In this document: positions 52,584 through 64,000 of the stretch, piece after piece | Numbering within the stretch: the first letter of the stretch is position 1 | How the letters are laid out: each line of letters starts with the position of its first letter | Source: Callorhinus ursinus | Lineage: Eukaryota > Chordata > Mammalia > Carnivora > Otariidae | DNA: 64,000 nucleotides | Assembly: GCF_003265705.1 (NCBI RefSeq) | Contig: NW_020312859.1 | Span: 5,544,763-5,608,762 of the forward strand | Direction: 5' to 3' | The notes under the pieces: model-generated | Told to the model about the DNA's origin: nothing | The model's database searches: none | Seen by the model: the letters and a program-made list of their open reading frames with translations, nothing else | Made by a program: the position numbers and the translations under genes

Positions 52584-55508
52584 TCACTCCCCAGTAATGT
52601 ACTTATTTTGTGCCTCCTGTGTATCAGGTTCTATGCTAGACACCAGTGGGGAGCATTTAGACATGGTGTTTCTCTGGCCTCATGCTACTTACAGTCTGGT
52701 GGATCCATGGCTGGGAAGCCATGATAGATTTATAGATAAATAGGCCTGGAAGCAGAAAGGCCTGGTGTATAGTCCTGCTTTTGCCATTTACCAAATGACA
52801 TGACCTTAGGCATTTGACTCTCTTTTCTGTCAACTGTAATAAAAAAAATCTTTTAACAAGGTTTATAAGAGTTTTATAATAAATGACACTACATAGAAGA
52901 GAGATTTGAGGTCAGTTTACTACATATGCAAATATGGGTGGGGATAATCAGCCCTTATGTTTAATAGAAATGGCTAATGGAGGGTTTCCACTACTCTGTG
53001 GCTTCAGAGAACACCATGTACTTCAGAGAATCCCCAAATGTAATACTGGGACTAAATATTATTAATATTTCATTAATTTTAATGCTTTTAAATAATAAGA
53101 AAACCAGCTAATTTTTTGTGCCTGGGGTTAATATAGGCTCTTTAGTCATCCCTAATGAACTGTAGATTTAATACATACTGGCATTATTTCAGAGAACAGT
53201 GTTCCTAGATATTTACTGTTTAACCAGAAATGTATTACTCCAACAATGGATCTGTGATAATACTAATAGTCTAATACATACCATGGACTTACAGAGTAGA
53301 AAGACAAAAGTTTCTCTGCATAATAATTAAAATAAAGGTATCCTTTGTAATTTGTAGAAGATATCTTTAGTTTTTACAGTTTTAGGTAGATAAGCATCCT
53401 AAATCCAAAATCATCCATTTTGGACTGTATGGTTCCTTTTTGTTTGACCTTTCGTTGTTTATGGTCGCTCCTCCTGCAAATCCCTGAAGAACTAAGACCT
53501 TTCACTGTAGGTATTTTCTGTAGTAACCTAGACAAGACCTTAATCTTTTGGAACCTCAATTTAGTCGTAAAATGTGCCTTTTCTTTGCCATGTCTACTTC
53601 ACAGAGTTGTTGAGACATTCAGGCAAAGGATTGGAATGGATGTGCTTCTGTCTGTGTGATGGTTCTCATTCAGTCATAGGTGTAGTGGTCAGGTAGTTCT
53701 GGCAAATGAATGTCTCAGAAGGGCTGTATTTTGATTTATGGTACAGCTTTATTCAAGTTTCCTAATTATTTCTCATTAAAATGCACAACCATCCACATCT
53801 TTTGGTCCCATCCTCACTTAATAGCATTTCACTTTATGCCTGGTTAGCCATTCACCAACAATTACTGAGCTTCTGCTACGTGTAGGGTGCTGCGGATGTA
53901 GAGGCGAGAGGGCCAGACCCACTTCTTGCCTGTTTGAGTGGGGAATGAGCCCAAGACTACAGCATCAATTCTTGTCTGAATTTCCAGCCTCCAGGCCTTC
54001 CCTACATATTTCAGACTTGCCAGTTCCTACGATTGTGTGAGCCAATTCCTTAAATCTCTTAATTTGTGCACGTGTGTGTATACCTAACACACATACACAC
54101 ATGTATCCTATTGGTTCTGTTTCTCTGACTGATAACAGTACTTAACAAATGCTTTCATTATTGATGCAGAAAGAGGAAGAACAAGCGGGGTAAACAAAAT
54201 CCTTAGTATGGTTTTAGCTGTGTTGAGTTTGAGGTGCCCGTGGAATCTACATGGAGTTATCCTTAGGCAGATGTAGCGAGGTCTGGACTGAAGATATATG
54301 TTTGGAAGTTACCAGCTTGTATCTGTTAGTTGAAGCTATGTTTGTGGATGATTTCAAACAATATGTAAGGTAAGAGGAGGTATCGAGATGGAACCTCAGG
54401 AAACACCAATATTTAGGGGAGAGGCAGAGGAGGAGGAGCCAGTGAAGGACGCCCAGAAGGAGTAGACAAGAGGATAACCAGGAGAGTGCTTTCCTTGTGG
54501 AAATCAAGGCAGAGGGGAATTTCAAGGAGGGAGTGCAGCACTGTCAAGCACCTCAAGGTCAAGAGAAATGTTGGTATATGTCCACTGAACTTAGTTCCTA
54601 GGAGGGATCGTTAGAGGTGACTTGTTTCAATGTCATAATACATTACAGTGGGTGGAACAGAGAATCCATGGTTGTGAAGTGGAGATGCATATTTGCTGCT
54701 CCTGTTTCTTCAAGGAGCTCACTTATGAAGTGTGAGGATAAGAAGGGGCTGTGGGAAAGGATGATTTTAGGATGAGAGAGGCTCTAGCGTGTTCAGAGGC
54801 TAAAGAGATGGAAGTAGAAGAAAGGAAGAAGGCAGAGATTCAAGGGAGAGAAGGTCATATTCTTGCTCAAATGTTCCTCTAGTGGTGGAAGCACATGCAT
54901 AGGGGATGGTCAGTAATATTGCCAGAGGGGGAGGGGTTCTTTCACTTCGTATACAAAGAAGTAAGACTATTTGGGGGATACAGATATGTCTACAGAAGGG
55001 AGGAGATTAGAAGTTTTGCCCTCATCAAAGCTATGTTCTTTGCGAAGTGGACCTTGGCAACAACTGATAGCCAGGATGAGCTGGTGCAGGAAGGTCTCTG
55101 AAGACAGGAGTGAAGGTATAAACTGATAGCTGTGGGGCTGATTATTGCTCCCCATTGTCTGTTGAATGAAAGTTAAGCTCTGCAGTCTGATGTTTGTACA
55201 GTCCTCCACAATCTGCCTTTAACTATTTCTGCCAGGCTGCCTGTCTTTTCTGTGTCATTCCAATGCCCTTGTACTTCAGCCCCGAGTGTTTCTGCCATAG
55301 CACTAGAATGAGGCTTGGAGAGACTGGGTGCTATAGGGAAGATGCCATTGGATTTAGAGTCAGGAGTCCTTTGGTCCAGTCTCGGCCCCTCCATTTGCTA
55401 GCTATAGGGCCTTGGACACAGCTCACCTTCTCTAGGTCTGCTTCTTCATTTGTTAACTGTCCGTTATAACAATAGTAAGTGATGATGGTGATGGTTGTGT
55501 CAGAGGAG
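52584..55508 (+). other. ZHX3: ZHX3 intron 1, scattered MIR relics
   Basis: MIR-like pieces at about 52735-52870 and 55340-55490. The rest is AT-rich, with no gene recognised. Confidence 0.45.
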
Positions 55509-55705
55509 AAAATGTATTTTAGGGGCGCCTGGGTGGCTAAGTTGGTTAAGCCACTGCCTTCGGCTCAGGTCATGATCCTGGAGTCCCGGGATCGAGTCCT
55601 GCATCGGGCTCCCTGCTCAGCGGGGAGCGTGCTTCGCCCTCTGATGCTCCCCTCTCATGCTCTCTCTCAAATAAATAAATAAAATCTTTAAAAAAATGTA
55701 TTTTA
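55509..55705 (+). mobile_element. CAN-SINE, plus
   Basis: Exact duplication AAAATGTATTTTA at 55509-55521 and 55693-55705. Body 55522-55692. Confidence 0.95.
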
Positions 55706-58700
55706 AAGTACTATGAAGAGGATAAGTACTATATAAATGGAGCTGGTGTCATGAGGCCATGAGTAACCTTAGCTTCAGGCTTTTGTATAAATGTTCTTTA
55801 CCACTAGAGCCCCCCCATTCTGTCCAACTATCTAAATTCAGCATGTATTACATAGAAACATCCTAGCTTCTATAACAGATAAACCCTGCTGGAATCTCAG
55901 TGGCTTAAAACAGTCGACATTTTCATGCCCATTTCAAATCCAATCAGCTGTGGGGGTGGAGGGGGCCCGGACTGATGGGGGCTCTGCCATCTTCAAAACA
56001 GGGTTTCCAAGGTTTCCCTGAGTGCCCACGTCCCACCAGCAGAGTGGGGGAAGAGAAAATGTGGATGACTGTCTGGGAGGCTTTTATGTGCCAGACTTAG
56101 GATGGGAGCTGGTGACCAAGGCCAAAAGAGAGAGGGCTGAGGGAGGCATTTACTGGGTGGGAGGTGAATTTGGAGTGTGTGGGTTTTCACATGTGCGGAG
56201 TGGTGGCAGGGGCTCTGAGAAGAGTGAGGTGGGCCCTGTGTAGCGCTAGGACAGAACGGACAGGCTGCTCCTCCCGCCTTGATGGACAGAGCATGGGAAG
56301 GGCCAAGGGGCCTGGGACTGGTTCCTGGGGAAGGCCAGCACTGCAAAGATGGGAGAGAAACCCCCAGGTCAGGGGACACAGGCAGGTGAGAACTGGTGTT
56401 TACATACCTGAGATGAGCTTCCTAACAGCTGGGGAGGCAGACACTGTTTACCTTTTTCAAGATGAGAAAACTGATGAGGTGGTGCCTTGACAAAAACCGC
56501 ACAACTAATAGGCAGCAGAGAAATGAGCTAGGACTTGAGTCTGTGACATCAAAGTCCCTGACGGGGAGCTGGAAAAACTGGACTCTGTGGTTGGTTGGAG
56601 GCAAAGCCCTGGGCATGGGGTAGAGGAGGACCTCTGTGGTGGCTTCTCCTTTTATGAGTGATTCACCTTTTGGCTACTTCAGTTGGAGGAGGGCAGGTGA
56701 GACAGGAGCATTCCAGGCAGAGGGAGCAGCCTGAGCGAAGATCCTGAGGTTGCACCGTGCTTACAGGGTTTGGGGACTGAAAAGAGGCTGGGTTGGTCCA
56801 TGGCAAGCAGCAGGGGGATTTGCCTACGAAGATGCCGGAGAGGGAAGTGGGGCCCACATCACGCAAGAGTGTCAGGCCATGGCAAGGAGTGAAGATTTTA
56901 TTCTAAGGGCAGTGGGAAACCATTGTACATTTTGAGTGGGGGTAGCGTGGTCCAATTTAGAGTTTAAAAAAGACTGCTCTGGCTGTTGTAGAGAATGGAT
57001 GGAGGGGAAGCCACGGTACATATTGAACGTAGTGGGTGAGGGAAGAGGAGGAATTTAGAAGTGAGTCTGGAGCTCCAAGTAGAGGTTCAGGCTGGTAAAG
57101 AAAATTGGATCCTATATTTCCTGTTAGCTCACTCCCTGTTCTTAGCCAAGCTTCCTGCAAGTAGCCTTATCCACAGTGTCTACTTCCTTACCTCAACTCA
57201 ACCTCTGTGCTCTGGCCTCTGTCACTGCCACTTTCCTGAAATGTCTTGGGCAAAGGGCACAGCCCTCTGTGGTTAGCCAAGTCCAAGCCTTTAGCTCTTG
57301 CCTGGCTTGATTTGTGTCCAGTCACACTGTGAGCTATTACTGCCTTGGGATGCTCTTCCCCTTAGCCCCTTGTCTCTCTGGTTCCTCATCCTGTGGCCCC
57401 TTTGTTGTCCCCCAACTCCTCAGTCCAGCCCAGAAATGATGGCATTCCCAGGCTTCTGACCTTGGTCCTCCTGGGTTTCCTCTGTGCCACTCTGAATAGA
57501 GAGAGCCCTACCCCCTTTCATCCCACCAATGCCTATTTGCCTTTCCACCTTCATCTCAGGTGCCCCCTCCTCCAAGAAGCCTTCCCTGACCCCTCAGGCT
57601 GAGTTAGGTGTCGCTTCTCCTCCTTTTCCATTTCTCCTGGAGCATAAAGTAGAGTGATAGCACTTAGCACCCTGCTTACTTACTTGTCTCCCCAGTCTAA
57701 TTGTGCTTGAAGGCTAGGATTACGACTAAAGGCCCTGTGATCTAGGACAAGATTGCTTTCTGCAGTTTAGGTGAAAGCCACACTTTGTAATGAAGGTATC
57801 TATACCTGATTGTATGTCCTTTAGTAGAGCGGTCATTTCTCACTGGGTCTCAGGTCTGTGAATTCTAGTATAATATCTTCTGTGATCAGAAGGAATTGTC
57901 TCCATCTTCTGAAAGGAAAAGAAATCTGAGAATTTAAGAATATGAATTGCTTCAGAAGAGCTTCCAAAGACCTGCACTGCCTGGAAATTTAGTTCCTCAC
58001 ACTCTCGCTCCCACTGCAAAAATTGTCATTATGTGCCTTGTATTTTGGATTCCACAGTTCTGGGTTCGACGCTACAGTTGCCTCTTGTGGTAATGAGCAC
58101 TAAAGTTCCGGGGCTGAATTGTGATAGCCTTGGAAGGCAGCAACCAGGGTGAATGAAAGACCAGCTTCTGCCTCGATCCCGTCCCTCCTAGCCAGCTCAC
58201 AGTGTGAGTGAGAAAAGAGAGATGAGCAGAGACCGTGGTGTACACTCAGGCACGCAAGTCACAGCTCTGCAGTTTCAGCAAGGTGATTAAGGCCACAAAA
58301 CTCTCATTTCCTCCAAATGTCTTCTTCTACCCTTCTGAGTTCTTCTGTCTTTCTCTCGGTTCCAAACCCTCTTTATCCTTTTTTTTCCTTTGGCAGGTAG
58401 AACAAAGAAAATAAAATGTTGAATCACTTTTTTCCCAGTGGCTTGATTTTTAGAATCTTTCTTGATTTTTTTCAGCGTTCAGTTTTCTGAGCCTGACTTG
58501 AGCAAAAGGCAGAGAGATGCCTTTGACTAACTGCGACTCTTGGTTTGATTACTCAAAATAATGCTACAGGTTCTACTTGTGCCTTGTTGATGGAGTGTGG
58601 AGGGGATTAGTTTTTAAGAAAGAACACTATGGGGTTGTTGTCATTTGTTTTGAACTGTAAATTTCTCTCAAATGAAATAAGACTGCCTAAGTATATTTAA

Positions 58701-61164
58701 TAGTGGCTGAATTTGAGCCCCCATCTTATTCTCTCAGGAGTTTGTTATTAGGATGAGCAATGCTTATGCACAAGCCGTGCTGTATTGATTCTGGGCATGT
58801 TTACTTCTGGTGTCCAAACAAGACATTAGGATTGTGGACTCTCAGGTCGGAAGTGACATAGGGTTTTTCCAGTATGCCCACTGGTGAGATGCCAACTCCC
58901 CTTTTCATGTGGGAGACTTCTCAGTTAGCCCAAGAACGTTCTTCTTCACAGAAAGCTATAATCTGTTTTGTGACCTTTGACCCGTTGGATTTATTTAGTT
59001 TTTCCCACCATATGCACATATACAACCCTTCAAGTATGTGAAGATACCTATCATCACTTTCATCCCCCAGGCCCTTCCCCTCCAGACTATGGTTGCTGGT
59101 TTCTTGGGATGTTCCTTATTGTACATACCTGGATTCTAATAGATCATCCCAAGGTTTTGTTAGTTTTTTCTGGTGGCTCAATCTCTTGTTGAATTTACTC
59201 TCAGCTGAAACCCACCTCTAAGTGGAAGTTCTAAAATGTCTATTTAATGGACTCCTTTTATCTCAGTGGTCTTAACCGTAAAACATTTTGTTACATTTGG
59301 TAATATTGTAATATGTTCCCCCTAAAAGAAAACAAAGGCTTTTAAGTCCTGGGGTGCAGTAATGATACCAGTAAGGCCACAGAAGTTGATTTCTAGCCAC
59401 AGAAGAGGTAAGCAACTTCATTTGGGTCTGATGATAAAAGCGAATGTTGGCTGAGCCCTCATAGTGTGCCAGCCAGCCACTGTGCCAAGGACTGCTATGC
59501 ATATCATTTAGTTTAATATAACAACCCCAGTTAATAAAGATATCACTAATACTAGATGCTATTACTGACCTCATGTTAATGATGAGGAAACTGAGGCTTA
59601 GAAAAGTTGAGACTTGCCCAGTTTTCCCATGTTTCAGCATGACCCGTACCTTGAGCTCTTAATACACTACTATACTGCTTCTCTAGCATTTTTTTTGCTG
59701 GGTAAAGCTCTGTGTACAGTATCTTCTCCTGTGCCTCATATTTAGCTCTCTGATTTTCTTAAAGTGTAAATTTTGAAAAGAAAGAATTGGATCGTTCTTT
59801 GCAACTCACCAGGGCACTTAGAAGAGTGCTCTGCACCTGGTGGGTGCTTACAGTAAACCTGAGGTCCTTAGTTGTAGGTCTCCAGACCCAATAAAAAGAG
59901 ATTAAACCTCTAAGAATTCTTTGGTCTTGGGTGGTCTCTGGTGCCCCTCTAGATACCATGTGACCATCTTAAACCAATAAAAATCTAATGCCGTCATGGT
60001 GGGCTAGAACTAAACCTTTGATTTGCCTTTGGGCAACTGGTTAGCACAGACCAAACGGGACAGAGTATGGCTGTTGTGGTTAAAGTTAGGCTGGCAGGAA
60101 GATACCTGTATTCAGTCCTGGCTCTGCCTTACACACCCTCTGTGGGCCTCAGTGTCCTCATTTCCTGGGAGTTGGGAGAGCGAGAAAGGCATGAGGATTG
60201 GGTGGTGGGGGCGAGAGTAGGTTACTCCACGTTCTCTTCGCACTCTTTCAGAGGTTAAAATAGCTCTTTTGGTATTGGAGATTCAGTTCTTGTGCTGTTT
60301 CCCAACTCCACGCTTGGAACAGTGGCACAGTTGGAAGGATGGGACTTTGGGAGGCTACTCTTTCCCCCCACCCCCCAGGAGATTGGTGACTTGGACACCA
60401 TTATTAACTTGAGATAAAGCTGGACTCATTAACTGCTTGGACTGAGGAGCTGAAATATGGGTCTGCCTAGAACTTCTCCCCTAGTTCACAGGGTCCTAAG
60501 GGTTTAGGAACTGATGGTCTGTGTCTGTGATCTATATGTATGTGTAGTAGAAGGTGGGGAAAAAAGTATGAGGTGAACATTTCTTGAGCATCACCATGTG
60601 CTAGGGACTTTCTCATGACACAGTCACCTTTTGGGGGTTAGTAGTAGTATTTCTGTGTTACAGATGTGGAAAATTTGACCCCAGATCTCTTGGCCCTGAG
60701 TCAGCCCAGTCTTGGTGATCCCTGTGGTGACAGACGGTAGCCAGATACCCTTCAGGTCTGACTGCCTGCAGCCCACCCCAGAAAGCCACAGTTCATGGCA
60801 TGGCTGGGAGAGCAGGAGAGGACGGTAAAGGAAGGGCTGCACATTTTTTCTTCACATCTGTGAACTTGAAGAGAAGGGGAAAAAAGAGGGAAAAAAACTC
60901 AACTTGGCACGAATGATGTTAAGTGAGATCAAATAAGGTGAAAAGCAAAATAGAATCCAGAAATTTAGTTTTGCTTTTACCCGAAGTTCACGGGCGGCTG
61001 TTGTACAAAGTCCTTTTTACTTGTCACAACTGTTGAGCCCTTTTCATAACATGAACCTCATTATCTTTTACTTTTGTTTATTTATGAACTTAAATAGCTT
61101 TATAAAAGACAAAGGACCAATTGAACACAAACTATGTGTCATCTTTGTCATTTCATTTCTTGCT
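55706..61164 (+). other. ZHX3: ZHX3 intron 1, low in SINEs
   Basis: MIR-like relics at about 56400-56560, 59430-59640, 60085-60200 and 60570-60770. L2-like at about 57130-57720. No exon, RNA gene or ORF with family resemblance. Confidence 0.45.
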
Positions 61165-61165
61165 A

Positions 61166-61398
61166 ATGTATAAATTATTTTTTTAAAGATTTATTTATTT
61201 CAGTGAGGGAGAGAGAGCACAGTGGGAGGGAGAGGGGCACACAGGGGCAGGGGGAGAGAGAAACTAAAGCAGACTCTGTGCTGAGCGCAGAGCCCCCTGT
61301 GGGCCTCGATCTCATGACCCTGAGATCAGACCTGAGCCAAAACCAAGAGTCAACACTTAACTGACTGCCACCCAGGTGCCCCTGATGTATAAATTATT
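61166..61398 (-). mobile_element. CAN-SINE, minus, older subfamily
   Basis: ATGTATAAATTATT at 61166-61179 and 61385-61398 flanks a diverged SINE with the 'ctctgtgctgagcgcagagc' type middle. Confidence 0.93.
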
Positions 61399-61469
61399 AC
61401 ACATATGAGCTAAAATTATTTTAATTCCTGATATATTCATTGTAAAAGTATTTTTTTGAGTAGTCAACA

Positions 61470-61695
61470 GTGAAGTAGAAATTTTTTCTTCTGTGTTTAT
61501 TTATTTTAGAGAGAGAGGGAGGGAGAGGAGGGGCAGAGGGAGAGAGAGTCTCAAGTACTCTGTGCTGAGCACAGAGTGTGACACGGGGCTCCATCTCATG
61601 ACCCTGAGATCATGACCTGGGCTGAAATCAAGAGTTGGACGCTTAACAAACTGAGCCACCCAGGCACCCTGGGAGAACTCTGAGGTAGAAATTTT
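61470..61695 (-). mobile_element. CAN-SINE, minus, older subfamily
   Basis: Imperfect duplication GAAGTAGAAATTTT / GAGGTAGAAATTTT flanks a copy of the same older subfamily as its neighbour. Confidence 0.9.
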
Positions 61696-62103
61696 AAACA
61701 AAAGAAAGAGAAATCCCAACACACTAGAAAATAAACTTTACATTTTTCTTTTTTTCACTAGTTTTTGTTGCATGCATACATAAATTTTATATGGCTGGAA
61801 TTGTACAAGTTTATATTGTTTTCTTGTCATTATGAGTATGTTTCCATGTTGCCGTCTAACCTTCATAATTATTTATAATAGTTTATCAGTTTACCTTAAA
61901 CATTCTCCTACTTGTTGGATATTATTTACCCTGTCTCGTGTCATGAAACAGATTGGCAGTTTTGTTGAACATTGGTTTATTATTATTCTTTATAAACATT
62001 GTTCATTTGCATCTTCATGCACTAGTTTCCCACCTCTCCCTCTTTTATTCTTTCTGGCAGAAGGAAAGGAATTGTTATGTTTTTAGGATAATTTCTCAGA
62101 TGT

Positions 62104-62326
62104 GAGATTAGCAACTCTAGGGGCGCCTGGGTTGCTCAGTTGTTAAGCATCTGCCTTTGGCTCAGGTCGAGATCCCAGAGTCCTGGGATCGAGCCCTGCA
62201 TCAGGCTCCCTGCTCAGCGGGAAGCCTGCTTCTCCCTCTCCTACTCCCCCTGCTTATGTTTCCTATCTCGCTGTCTCTCTGTCAAATAAATAAAAATAAA
62301 ATCTTAAAAAATGAGATGAGCAACTC
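62104..62326 (+). mobile_element. CAN-SINE, plus
   Basis: GAGATTAGCAACTC (62104-62117) and GAGATGAGCAACTC (62313-62326) flank a near-consensus copy. Confidence 0.94.
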
Positions 62327-64000
62327 AAAGGTATATCAAAGAACATTAAATATGTTAGTTTTAGGGGTTACTGAATCAAGATTACAATTAAAGTGAGTCA
62401 TTAAGCAAGGTTGTCACTTAAAATGTTAATGCAGATTTCTTATTAAGTCCAATTTTGAAAAATTATTACTAAAGGAGAAATGAGATATCATTGATGTTTA
62501 TATACAAAAGTTAGCTGAAACCCTAAGTTGTGATTAAGCTTTAAAAAAATTTTGTTCTTGGCTAAATTGAATGCAGTGTAATTCTGAACAGATCTTATAT
62601 TTGATTAATGATATTGGTCCCAGTTATCCTGAAGCCCTGGAATATTAGCATTGGCCTGGCAGCTCCCTGGGCTCTTCCCTGGGAGGTGGTCATTCCCTCC
62701 CTAACCCATTCTGCTCAGCCACTTCTGTGTGTCCACTCCTTTGCAAGGCTGGAGCCCTCTGGCCAGAAGGGGTTCCTGGTATGGTGCCATTGCCCTTTTA
62801 CTTGCCTTCCATGAGCCATAGTTCTGCTTTCTCAAGCAACAGTTATGTTTCTTCCACTGGTCAGGTAACGAGAAAATCAGAGATCAGTTCTGGTTTTTGC
62901 TCTCTGTGTCCTTAGCTTCTGGCATAGTTCCTGGCACAGTTCCTGGCACATAGCAGATGCTCAGAAACACATTTGTAGAATGAAATGTCTCGAGACAGTC
63001 TTTCAAATATACAAATATAGCCATGATGTCCCCACCTAGTCACCTCTTCTTCAGGTTTAATATTCTCCAGTTCAGCCATTCCTCATCATAGAATTTCCAG
63101 AGCCTTTTCCCTCTGAGTCAGTTTCTCACCATTGTCTGTGGTCAGTTTGCTGTCCGTCATTCTGTTAGAATATGTGGCCAGATGGGCAGCCAGGTCTCCA
63201 GAAGTGGTCTGATTTGCAGTAATGACATTCAAGTGGGACTTACTTTTTTTTTTTTCCTGTTAGCAAATCCCTAGTTGTTTATATCTTTTCATGTGATCTG
63301 CTGTCAAGCGTGGTTTCTTCTAAGAGGTGCTTGTGCAGTTGAGTGTTTCCTTTTAGATTAGTGTCACTTGGGATTTGATGAGGGCTCTTCAATATCCTCA
63401 TGTGAGTCATCAGTAAAACTGAGAAACAGGGGTGGCCCACGGAAGAGCTCTGTGGAAAACTCCCTTCAAATTGACAGTAATCCCCTAATCCCAGGCTTTT
63501 CAAACTGGGGTGTGCATACAGACTATCTGGGAATTTGGTTAAAATGCAGTTTCTGATTCAATGGGTCTTTGTGCAACCCGAGATTCCATCTTTCTAATAA
63601 GTTCCAAGGTGATGCTGATGCTGTGGGTCTATCAGGTCATACTTAAGTAGTGAGGCAAGGTTTTTGGAGTTGTTCATGAAAACAAATCCTTTGGTGGCTG
63701 CATAGCTCTTTTATACCCATCAGAGCCCCCAACAGACACTCTCTGATGCAGTTACTTGACCCCATACACAGAGGTTCGTCTCTTACCTCACTAGGTAAGT
63801 GAGGAAAACAAGAGTGGTACTATTTCACCAGCTTCCAGGTGGTTGTGTGCCTATCCATGCATGTTTAATTGGACACTTTGTTCCAGCACATGCAACATAT
63901 TTAATATCTTTTCAAGTTTCTTGCTATCTGGACATTTGATAAAGTGATCATGTATATACCAAACACATTTTAAAAATTATTTATCTGGCATAGGTTCGTA
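62327..64000 (+). other. ZHX3: ZHX3 intron 1, end of window
   Basis: L2/MIR-like tail at about 62880-62980 ('cctggcacatagcagatgct') and a MER5A-like relic at about 63495-63650 ('tttcaaactggggtgtgcat', 'ggtgatgctgatgctgtggg'). No gene recognised. Confidence 0.45.

Noticed and set aside
18476..62326. tRNA genes suggested by the tRNA-like boxes in SINEs
   Set aside because: These are CAN-SINE heads with A-rich tails and target duplications. No cloverleaf-forming independent tRNA gene was found.

Overview
The window is nuclear DNA of a carnivoran mammal. It has spliced vertebrate genes with GT-AG introns, CpG-rich promoters, ancient MIR/L2/L1/MaLR repeats, and about 21 tRNA-Lys-derived CAN-SINEs, a family restricted to Carnivora. 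The SINE sequences (box starting GGGGCGCCTGGGTGGCTCAG, body with CCCCCTGCTTGTGTTCCCTCTC, tail AAATAAATAAAATCTT) look like the arctoid type found in bears, pandas and seals rather than the dog or cat types. The species call is an inference from these repeats.

Layout. 1-2272 (+): the last two exons of EMILIN3, an extracellular-matrix EMI-domain/coiled-coil glycoprotein whose 5' part lies before the window, then its 3'UTR to about 3450. 4299-15615 (-): all 19 coding exons of LPIN3, the phosphatidate phosphatase lipin-3, read as an uninterrupted 847-residue protein with an intact DxDxT active site. Its 3'UTR runs to about 2845, so the two genes meet tail-to-tail and their 3'UTRs probably overlap. 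The probable LPIN3 non-coding first exon and GC-rich promoter lie at about 19.59-19.92 kb. About 19.9-41.6 kb is intergenic: two small GC-rich patches (20.4-20.65 kb with a CTCF-type motif, and 23.6-23.8 kb), a repeat-poor stretch at 27.05-27.8 kb with AP-1 and E-box motifs, and otherwise SINEs, antisense L1 fragments, MaLR LTRs, MER-type DNA transposon relics and microsatellites. 41.65-42.7 kb is a strong CpG island with a non-coding first exon ending at a consensus donor (42051). By synteny with human chr20q12 (ZHX3-LPIN3-EMILIN3-CHD6, where ZHX3 and LPIN3 are divergent and about 23 kb apart) this is the 5' end of ZHX3. The rest, 42.05-64.0 kb, is ZHX3 intron 1 with no recognisable coding exon.

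How they relate: the three genes are neighbours by conserved synteny, not an operon. LPIN3 makes diacylglycerol from phosphatidate and may act as a nuclear coactivator, EMILIN3 is a secreted matrix protein, and ZHX3 is a zinc-finger/homeobox repressor whose coding exons lie outside the window. I found no CRISPR array, prokaryotic system or novel protein-coding system. The most interesting items are regulatory (overlapping 3'UTRs, tandem splice sites, candidate CTCF sites and enhancer) or concern repeat history (a strand-biased SINE block, a SINE target hit twice, a small mRNA-end retrocopy).
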